DNA of 64,000 nucleotides from LMUY01 sp965199095 (lineage in GTDB: Bacteria > Pseudomonadota > Alphaproteobacteria > Acetobacterales > Acetobacteraceae): the NCBI GenBank assembly GCA_965199095.1, contig CBDAQM010000006.1, positions 310,001 to 374,000 on the forward strand, read 5' to 3'. The notes below the pieces were generated by a model, which was given only the letters and a program-made list of their open reading frames with translations, was not told where the DNA came from and searched no databases. How positions within the stretch are numbered: the stretch's first letter is position 1; the number at the start of each line of letters is the position of its first letter. Position numbers and translations under genes: made by a program. Below, piece after piece: positions 51,680 through 64,000 of this stretch.

Positions 51680-53543
51680 ATGGATTTGGACGCGGAATGG
51701 CTGGAGGCGGATGGGCGCGGCGGGTTCGCATCCGGGACGGCGGGGCTGATCCGGACGCGGCGCTACCACGCCCTGCTGCTGACCGCGAGCGCTGCCGGGC
51801 GCTTCGTCCTGGTCAACGGGCTGGAGGTCGCGGTGGAGACGGCGGAGGGCCGGTTCGCGCTGAGCAGCCAGGCCTATCGCGGCGGCGCCGTGTTCCCGGA
51901 CGGGCAGTGGCGCATCAGCGGCTTCACTGCCCTGCCCTGGCCGTGCTGGGATTTCACCTTCCCCGGCGGCCTTGCCGTCCGGCACGAGGTTTTCGTCAGC
52001 CGGGCCACGCAGGAGGTGGTGCTGCGATGGTCGGCCAACCAGCCGGTCCGCCTGACCGTCCGGCCGCTGCTGTCCGGCCGCGACTACCACGCCCTGCACC
52101 ACGAGAACCCGGCCTTCGACTTCACCACGCGGCAGGAGGGCGGTGCGCTGGCCTGGCGCCCCTATCCCGGCGTGCCCGGCGTGACCGCGCGGGGGAATTA
52201 CACCTGGCAGGACGGTCCCGACTGGTACCGCGGGTTCAGCTATGCCGTGGAGGTCGAGCGGGGCATGGATGATGGCGAGGACCTCGCCTCGCCCGGCAGT
52301 TTCGTCTGGGACGCCGTCACCGAGGCGACGCTGGTCCTGCGCGCCGACACCGCCGGGTCGACGCCGCCTGCGCTGCTGGAGCAAGCGGAGCGGACGCGCC
52401 GCAGCCGGCCGCCGCGGGACGTATCCGCCGATGCCTACCTGGCGGACAGCGCCGCCGGCCCCACGCTGCTGGCGGGGTTCCCATGGTTCACCGCCTGGGG
52501 GCGCGACACATTCATCGCGCTGCGCGGCCTGCTGATCGCCCGCGGCCGCTTGCAGGAGACGGCCGACATCCTGCTCGCCTGGTCCGGGCATGTCAGCGAG
52601 GGCATGCTGCCCAACCGCTTCCCGGAGGGCGACGTCCCGCCCGAGTTCAACGCCGTCGACGCCTCGCTCTGGTTCATCGTCGCCGTGCACGAGTTGAGCC
52701 AGGCCGGCGGCGCCTCGCGCGCCGTGACGGCCCGGCTGCGGGAGGCGTCGGCCGCCATCCTGGAAGGCTACAGCGCCGGCGCCCGCTTCGGCATCGGCGT
52801 CGATCCCGCGGACGGCTTGCTGCGGGCGGGCGAACCCGGCGTGCAACTGACCTGGATGGACGCCAAGGTCGCGGGCCGCGTCATCACGCCGCGGATCGGC
52901 AAACCCGTGGAGGTGCAGGCGCTGTGGGTGAACGCGCTGGCGATCGCCGGGCAATGGCCGGGGGGCGACCGCTGGATGTCGGCGGCGCTGCGGGCGCGGG
53001 ACAGCGTGACGGCGCTGTTCCCGGACCGGGAGACGGGCGGGCTGATCGACGTGCTGGACGCCGATGGCGTGCCCGGCGCGCGCGACCGCCGGGTGCGGCC
53101 GAACCAGGTTCTGGCGGCGGGCGGCTTGCCCATCCCCGTGCTCACGCCGCGGCTGGCGGCCGGGGTCGTGGCGTTGGCGGAAGACCGCCTGCTTACGCCG
53201 CTTGGGCTGCGCACGCTGGCGCCGGACGATCCGGACTATCGGCCGCAGTACCGCGGTGACCTGGTGGCGCGGGACGAGGCGTATCACCAGGGCACCGTCT
53301 GGCCCTGGCTGTTCGGGCCATTCGTCGCGGCCTGGCTGGCCGGCCGCGGCAACACGGCGGAGGCGCGGGCGGAAGGCCGCGCCCGCTTCCTGCCGCCGCT
53401 GCACGCGCATCTTCACACCGCCGGGCTCGGCCATGTGTCAGAAGTGGCCGATGGCGACGCCCCGCACACGCCGGGCGGCTGCCCGTTCCAGGCGTGGTCG
53501 CTGGGCGAACTGATCCGCATCGAAGCCATGCTGGGAGCACCCG

Positions 53544-53554
<11 letters not shown>
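51680..53554 (+). CDS. Glycogen debranching enzyme, amylo-alpha-1,6-glucosidase type
   Basis: A 624-residue protein of the archaeal/bacterial-type glycogen debranching group. The N-terminal domain has GGFASGTAGLIRTRRYHALLL and the C-terminal (alpha/alpha)6 domain carries FPWFTAWGRDTFIALRG, LPNRFPEGDVPPEFNAVDASLWF and WTNALA-like QALWVNALAIAG, with conserved acidic residues. It should remove alpha-1,6-linked glucose from glycogen-like chains in the cytoplasm. It overlaps the next gene, a GH63-like enzyme, by 11 nt. GlgX follows 6 kb further on. Confidence 0.85.
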
Positions 53555-56240
<2,686 letters not shown>

Positions 56241-56279
56241 TAGATCATGCCATGAAAGCGACCCTATCGAGAGGACATC

Positions 56280-56406
56280 GTAGGGTGGGCTTTAGCCCAC
56301 CATGGCCTCCTACGGCGCCGCCTCAAAGCGGTGGGCTGAAGCCCACCCTACGAAGGGCCTGCGTCAAGCGGCGGGATAGGAATCGTTTCATGAAACGCTG
56401 TACTAG
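56280..56406. repeat. 127-bp palindromic element, copy B
   Basis: Close match to the element at 27893-28026, with the same GTAGGGTGGG...CCCACCCTAC arms, inner hairpins and GCTGTACTAG end, differing by small indels and substitutions in the loop. It lies after the GH63-like gene and has no visible flanking direct repeats. Confidence 0.8.
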
Positions 56407-56427
56407 CGCCTTTGGTGTGGTCAGCAG

Positions 56428-56462
56428 CTTTGTCGGCGTGCCGACGCACCTATTTGCCGACG
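56428..56462. repeat. 35-bp GTCGGC-hairpin repeat, copy 2
   Basis: Differs from 26884-26918 at a single base. It lies 22 nt after the palindromic element copy B and before the BluB-like gene. Confidence 0.75.
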
Positions 56463-56551
56463 GCGCTTTCGATTCTCCAACCACTCCAACGATCTTCCCG
56501 CAAAGCAGGTGACTGACAGAACAGCGTTTGTTCGTAGACCGCCAAGCGCCA

Positions 56552-57178
56552 ATGGCTGAGTTCAGCGAGGCGTTCCGGGGGCAGTTGGAGCAGCTCTTCC
56601 GCTGGCGCCGGGATGTGCGGCATTTCCGCCGCGACCCCCTGCCGCCCGGTGCGCTGGCCGCGTTGCTGGAGGTCGCGGCGCTGGCGCCCTCCGTCGGGTT
56701 GAGCGAGCCGTGGCGGTTCGTTCAGGTCGATGCGCCGGACCGCCGCGCCGCGATCCGCGCCAATTTCCTCGCCTGCAACGAGGCGGCCCTGTCCCGGCAG
56801 CAGCCGGACCGCGCCGCGCGCTACGCCGGGCTGAAGCTGGCCGGGCTGGAGGAGGCGCCGTGCCACCTGGCCGTGTTCGCCGACCCGGATCCCGAGCAGG
56901 GGCATGGGCTGGGGCGCATGACGATGCCGCAGACCGCGGCCTATTCCGCCGTGCTCGCCATCCACACGCTTTGGCTCGCCGCGCGGGCGCAGGGATTGGG
57001 GTTGGGCTGGGTGTCGATCCTGGACCCGTCCGCGGTCACCACGATCCTGGATATTCCGGCCGACTGGGCGTTCATCGGCTATCTCTGCCTGGGCTTCCCG
57101 ACCGACGCGGAAGACCGGCCGGAACTGGAGCGGCTGGGATGGGAGCACCACCGGCCAGTGCAGCTTCTCCGACGCTAG
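56552..57178 (+). CDS. bluB: 5,6-dimethylbenzimidazole synthase BluB-like
   Basis: Flavin-destroying oxidase of the nitroreductase fold, 208 residues, which turns FMNH2 into 5,6-dimethylbenzimidazole, the lower base of vitamin B12. Motifs: RRDVRHFRRDPL (phosphate-binding Arg), AALAPSVGLSEPWRFV, and MPQTAAYSAVLAIHTLWLAARAQGLGLGWVSILDP. The ATG at 56552 fits BluB starts; eight extra codons from a TTG at 56528 are possible. No cobalamin riboswitch is evident upstream. It is monocistronic between repeats and the convergent leuD. Confidence 0.85.
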   Translation: MAEFSEAFRGQLEQLFRWRRDVRHFRRDPLPPGALAALLEVAALAPSVGLSEPWRFVQVDAPDRRAAIRANFLACNEAALSRQQPDRAARYAGLKLAGLEEAPCHLAVFADPDPEQGHGLGRMTMPQTAAYSAVLAIHTLWLAARAQGLGLGWVSILDPSAVTTILDIPADWAFIGYLCLGFPTDAEDRPELERLGWEHHRPVQLLRR

Positions 57179-57180
57179 AT

Positions 57181-57200
57181 CCCGCTGGCGGGAGAGGGTT
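57181..57200. repeat. Dispersed CCCTCTCCC repeat, partial copy 6
   Basis: CCCGCTGGCGGGAGAGGGTT, the same half-unit as at 48335-48354, between the convergent bluB and leuD stops. Confidence 0.55.
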
Positions 57201-57826
57201 CATAGCGGCCCCGTGCCGGGTTGCCAAACGAAGGGACGGGCCACCCGGTCCTTAGCCTGGAAGGCCTCGATGTCGGCGGCGTTCTTCAGCGTCAGCCCGA
57301 TATCGTCCAGCCCTTCCAGCATCGACTCGCGGCGCATCGGGTCGATCTCGAAAGGGACCTCCTCGCCATGCGGGAACACCACCACCTGCCGCCGCAAATC
57401 CACCGTGACGCGGGCGTTGCCGCCGGCGCAGGCCTCCGCCAGGCGGGCAACATCCTCGGGCGGCAGCCGGACCGGCAGCAGGCCGTTCTGGAAGCAGTTG
57501 TTGAAGAAGATGTCGCCGAACGACGCTGCGACCACGCATCGCACCCCCATGCCCATCAGCGCCCACACCGCCCCCTCGCGGGAGGAGCCGCAGCCGAAAT
57601 TGGCGCCGGCGACCAGGATGGGGGCGTCGCGGAAGGCGGGCTGGTTCAGCACGAAATCCGGGTTCTCCGCGCCGTCTGCCCGGTAGCGCAACGCCTCGAA
57701 CGCCCATTGCCCCATGGATTCGCGCGTGGTCCCGGTCAGCCGTTCGATGCGGATGATCACGTCGGTGTCGATGTTGTCGCGCATCAGCGGCGCGGCGGCG
57801 CCGGAAACCGTGGTGAAGGACTGCAT
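57200..57826 (-). CDS. leuD: 3-isopropylmalate dehydratase small subunit
   Basis: Small subunit of the isopropylmalate isomerase in leucine synthesis, 208 residues. It has MQSFTTVSGAAAPLMRDNIDTDVIIRIE at the start, FGCGSSREGAVWALMGMG around the substrate-binding swivel loop, and GDIFFNNCFQNGLLP. Start ATG 57826 shares one base with the leuC stop (TGATG). It forms a heterodimer with LeuC. leuA and leuB are not in the window. Confidence 0.92.
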   Translation of the reverse strand: MQSFTTVSGAAAPLMRDNIDTDVIIRIERLTGTTRESMGQWAFEALRYRADGAENPDFVLNQPAFRDAPILVAGANFGCGSSREGAVWALMGMGVRCVVAASFGDIFFNNCFQNGLLPVRLPPEDVARLAEACAGGNARVTVDLRRQVVVFPHGEEVPFEIDPMRRESMLEGLDDIGLTLKNAADIEAFQAKDRVARPFVWQPGTGPL

Positions 57827-59223
57827 CACAGGCTCCTCACGTCGCTGATGGCGCCGGTGACGGCGGCGGCCACCGCCATGGCAGGGCTGGCCAAATGGGT
57901 GCGCGCACCCGGCCCCTGCCGGCCCACGAAGTTGCGGTTGGAGGTCGAGACAGCGCGCGCGCCCGGCGGCACACGCTCCCCATTGGCGGCGACGCACATG
58001 CTGCACCCCGGCTCCCGCCAGGCGAAGCCGGCGGTGCGGAACACCTCGTCCAGCCCCTCGCTCTCGGCGTCCCGCTTCACCCGCTCGGACCCGGGCACGA
58101 CCCAGGCGGTGACGCCGGGTGCGACGTGACGCCCGCGCGCGATGGCGGCGGCGGCGCGCAGATCCGACAGGCGGCTGTTGGTGCAGGAGCCGACGAACAC
58201 CCAGTCCACCTTGGTGCCCGCGATCGGCCGCCCAGGCTCCAGCCCCATATAGTCGAGCGCGTTGCGCCATGCCTGCCGCCGGGTGGCGTCCGGGGCGCTG
58301 TCCGGGTGGGGCACGGTCTCACCAATGCCGATCGCGTGCTCCGGGCTGGTGCCCCAGGTGACGGTGGGGGCGATGGACGCTGCGTCGATCCGTTCTTCCC
58401 GGTCGAACACGGCGCCGTCCTCCGTGGGCAGGGCACGCCATTGCGCGACCGCGTCGTCGAACGCGACGCCCTGCGGGGCGTACCGGCGGCCGCGCAGATA
58501 GGCGTAGGTCGCCTCGTCCGGCGCGACGAAGCCCATCTTGGCGCCGAGTTCGATCGACAGGTTGCACAGCGTCAGCCGACCCTCGACCGGCAGCGCCCGG
58601 ACCGCGTCCCCGGCATATTCCACGGCATAGCCGGTCCCGGCCGCCGCCCCCAGCCGGCCGATCAGGTGCAGCACCATGTCCTTCGGCGTCACGCCGGGTC
58701 CGGTCGCGCCTTCGAACAGCACCCGCATCGTCTTAGGCCGGCGCTGGCGCAGCGTCTGCGTGGCCAGGGCGTGCACCAGTTCGCTGGACCCGACGCCGAA
58801 GGCCAGCGCACCCACGCCGCCATTGGTGCAGGTGTGGCTGTCGCCGCAGATCAGCGTCGTGCCGGGCAGCACGATGCCGAGTTCGGGCGCCATGACGTGG
58901 ACGATGCCGTGCCCATCCTGCCCCAGGTCGAAGAAGCGGATGCCATGCTGCGCCGAGCGCTGCCGCAATCCGGTCAGCAGCGGCTCGCCCGGACCGAAGC
59001 TGGCGGCGGTGCGGCCGGGTGCGCTGGACACGGCGTGGTCCGGCGTGGCGAAGGCCAGTTCCGGGTTGCGCACCCGCAGGCCACGATCCTCGATATCGGC
59101 CATGGCGCGCGCGCCGGACAGGTCGTGCAGCAAATGACGATCGATGTGCAGCAGCGACCACCCGTCGCCGAGGTCGGCCACGACGTGGCTGTCCCATAGC
59201 TTGTCGAACATGGTGCGGCGCAT
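57826..59223 (-). CDS. leuC: 3-isopropylmalate dehydratase large subunit
   Basis: Aconitase-like large subunit, 465 residues, carrying a [4Fe-4S] cluster. Cluster cysteines lie in VGSCTNSR and in PGCSMC, with ICGDSHTCTNGG and FATPDHAVS as further family motifs. GGGGAGG six bases before ATG 59223 supports this start; an alternative ATG lies four codons later. It converts 2- to 3-isopropylmalate with LeuD. The divergent glgX start lies about 115 nt away. Confidence 0.93.
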   Translation of the reverse strand: MRRTMFDKLWDSHVVADLGDGWSLLHIDRHLLHDLSGARAMADIEDRGLRVRNPELAFATPDHAVSSAPGRTAASFGPGEPLLTGLRQRSAQHGIRFFDLGQDGHGIVHVMAPELGIVLPGTTLICGDSHTCTNGGVGALAFGVGSSELVHALATQTLRQRRPKTMRVLFEGATGPGVTPKDMVLHLIGRLGAAAGTGYAVEYAGDAVRALPVEGRLTLCNLSIELGAKMGFVAPDEATYAYLRGRRYAPQGVAFDDAVAQWRALPTEDGAVFDREERIDAASIAPTVTWGTSPEHAIGIGETVPHPDSAPDATRRQAWRNALDYMGLEPGRPIAGTKVDWVFVGSCTNSRLSDLRAAAAIARGRHVAPGVTAWVVPGSERVKRDAESEGLDEVFRTAGFAWREPGCSMCVAANGERVPPGARAVSTSNRNFVGRQGPGARTHLASPAMAVAAAVTGAISDVRSL

Positions 59224-59338
59224 GATGATCCTCCCCGGCTTTTTCAGCAGACTAACATAAGTGGCGGCGACCGGCCATCTGGCGGAACCCTGGCATGCGC
59301 CGCGCGCTTCCAGCCTGGGATTTCCACAGGACATTAGA

Positions 59339-61528
<2,190 letters not shown>

Positions 61529-61540
61529 GACTGCTTTGAA

Positions 61541-61620
61541 TCGTGGGGTGGGGTGCTAACGGGCAGTCCACCCTACGAAGCGACACGCGGGATCGATGTC
61601 GTTCTTGGAGCCGCTGCACG
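61541..61620. repeat. Worn relic of the palindromic element
   Basis: GTGGGGTGGGGTGC...CCACCCTACGAAG followed by a GCGGGAT stretch resembles the right arm and tail of the 127-134 bp element, with many changes. It lies between glgX and the convergent paaK. Confidence 0.45.
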
Positions 61621-61678
61621 AGTGGGCGCCAGCTTTCTCGAACGTCGCTCGCCAGAAGCCACCGCGAACGCCGCTGCC

Positions 61679-62967
<1,289 letters not shown>

Positions 62968-62971
<4 letters not shown>

Positions 62972-63393
62972 GCTACCAACTCGCCCCCGATGAGGCGGGA
63001 TTGGCCGCGGAACTCCGCGACGACCCGCTCGGGGCCCTGCACGCGCACGTCATACAGCCCGGACCGGCCGGCGGTCGCCAACTCCCGCGCCGTTGCGACC
63101 AGGCGTTCGCCAAGCTGTGCCGGGTTCAGGTAGGTGATGCTGCAGCTTTGCGCCACCGCGCGCTGGTTGCGGCTGTTGCAGGCGAAGGCGAAGGCGCTGT
63201 CGGCGAGGGAAAAGATGAAGCCGCCATGGCAGGTGCCGTGGCCGTTCAGCATGCGCGGCTCGACCACCATGCTCATACGCGCTAGCCCGGGCCCGACATC
63301 CTCCAGCACCATGCCCAGCCCCTGGCTCGCGGCGTCGCCCGACCACATCGCGGCGGCGCTGCGCTCTGCACGAAGCTCACCTTCGTCCGACAT
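62968..63393 (-). CDS. paaI: Hydroxyphenylacetyl-CoA thioesterase PaaI
   Basis: Hotdog-fold thioesterase of 141 residues that hydrolyses dead-end phenylacetyl-CoA intermediates. It has GHGTCHGGFIFSLADSAFAFACNSRNQRAVAQS, containing the HGG and LADSAF motif of PaaI. Start ATG 63393 fits PaaI length; 14 upstream codons are not needed. It is the first gene before paaK and divergent from the thiolase, with 86 nt between starts. Confidence 0.92.
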
Positions 63394-63479
63394 GGCTTGC
63401 AGTCTCCCCCGGTTGGGACAAGACTCACCGGCCAAACAGGGGCCGTGTCAACCGGCCTTGAAGTGGAAGGAACCTCGCC

Positions 63480-64000
63480 ATGCCGGAAGCCTTCATCTGC
63501 GATTTCATCCGCACCCCGATCGGCCGCTATGCCGGCGCGTTGAAGGACGTGCGGACGGACGATCTTGGCGCCATCCCGCTGCGGGTGCTGAAGGAACGTA
63601 ATCCCGGCGTGGATTGGGAGGCGGTGGACGATCTGTATTACGGCTGCGCCAACCAGGCCGGGGAGGACAACCGCAACGTGGGGCGCATGGCGCTGCTGCT
63701 GGCGGGGCTGCCGACCAGCATCCCGGCCGCGACGATCAACCGGCTTTGCGGCTCCGGCCTGGACGCGGTGGGCACGGCGGCGCGGGCGATCCGCTCGGGC
63801 GATGCCGAGCTGGTGATCGCGGGCGGCGTGGAGAGCATGACGCGCGCGCCGTTCGTGCAGGGCAAGGCGACGGAGGCGTTCAGCCGCCAGAGTGAGATCT
63901 ACGACACGACGATCGGCTGGCGCTTCGTCAACGCGCTGATGAAGGCGCAGTACGGCGTGGATTCGATGCCGGAGACGGCGGAGAACGTGGCGCAGGACTT
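63480..64000 (+). CDS. 3-oxoadipyl-CoA thiolase, N-terminal part (3' end outside window)
   Basis: First 173 residues of a thiolase of the PcaF/PaaJ type, which splits 3-oxoadipyl-CoA to succinyl-CoA and acetyl-CoA at the end of phenylacetate or protocatechuate breakdown. It starts MPEAFICDFIRTPIGRYAGALKDVRTDDL and has the acyl-accepting Cys90 in INRLCGSGLDAV, then GGVESMTRAPFV. A GGAAGGA-like ribosome binding site precedes ATG 63480. paaIK next door favours PaaJ, but the sequence alone cannot separate it from PcaF. Confidence 0.88.
   Translation, partial: MPEAFICDFIRTPIGRYAGALKDVRTDDLGAIPLRVLKERNPGVDWEAVDDLYYGCANQAGEDNRNVGRMALLLAGLPTSIPAATINRLCGSGLDAVGTAARAIRSGDAELVIAGGVESMTRAPFVQGKATEAFSRQSEIYDTTIGWRFVNALMKAQYGVDSMPETAENVAQD

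Noticed and set aside
56241..56551. A cobalamin riboswitch upstream of bluB
   Set aside because: I looked for a B12-box-like sequence and found only the palindromic element and the 35-bp repeat.

Overview
The window is high-GC chromosomal DNA of a Gram-negative, most likely an alphaproteobacterium of the Acetobacteraceae type (Rhodopila or Roseomonas-like). This is an inference from codon use, the Yej and Dpp transporters, RND pumps, a BluB homologue, phenylacetate genes and a DUF6489-type protein. Genes are tightly packed, with many ATGA or GTGA start/stop overlaps. I see no rRNA, tRNA, CRISPR array or insertion sequence.

Layout. 1-3.3 kb: the 3' end of an MFS transporter converging on yejF-yejE. 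3.5-11.1 kb: an mdtABC-type RND efflux operon. 11.1-12 kb: a gene-poor stretch with a possible gene relic and a tiny lipoprotein. 12-14.4 kb: a TPR/ATP-grasp-like protein coupled to a 2-hydroxyacid dehydrogenase. 14.7-16.5 kb: an SbmA/BacA-like ABC exporter. 16.7-20.7 kb: an unknown protein, an aldo/keto reductase, a WD40 protein and a CobW-like metal GTPase. 20.7-24.4 kb: an overlapping string of O-antigen ligase-like protein, glycosyltransferase, VOC protein and glutathione S-transferase. 24.5-27.7 kb: omega-amino-acid:pyruvate aminotransferase, a PrlF/YhaV toxin-antitoxin pair and a DUF3108-like secreted protein.

28.0-40.9 kb holds the most interesting locus, a compact hybrid NRPS-PKS cluster. 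A 3117-residue synthetase has the order A-PCP-KS-AT-ACP-aminotransferase-C-A-PCP. It is followed by a C-PCP protein with a degenerate thioesterase-like tail, an exported-looking alpha/beta hydrolase and, on the opposite strand, a Sfp-type phosphopantetheinyl transferase. Read from specificity residues, the line should load valine, extend it with malonate, aminate the beta-ketone and then add glycine. That predicts a 3,4-diamino ('aminostatine'-like) acid. A palindromic repeat is spliced in frame into this gene, and another repeat sits exactly at its start.

41-64 kb is mostly metabolism. It has a transglutaminase/DUF2126 protein, an iron-type alcohol dehydrogenase, two small TA-like gene pairs, a dppDF operon with a membrane glycosyltransferase and a class II aldolase, two amylo-glucosidase/GH63-like enzymes and GlgX, BluB, LeuC/LeuD, and the start of a phenylacetate region (paaK-paaI divergent from a thiolase).

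Three families of short dispersed palindromic repeats run through the window: a CCCTCTCCC/GGGAGAGGG element, a 127-134 bp element with GTAGGGTGGG arms, and a 35-bp element with a GTCGGC hairpin. They lie in intergenic gaps and, in one case, inside a coding sequence.
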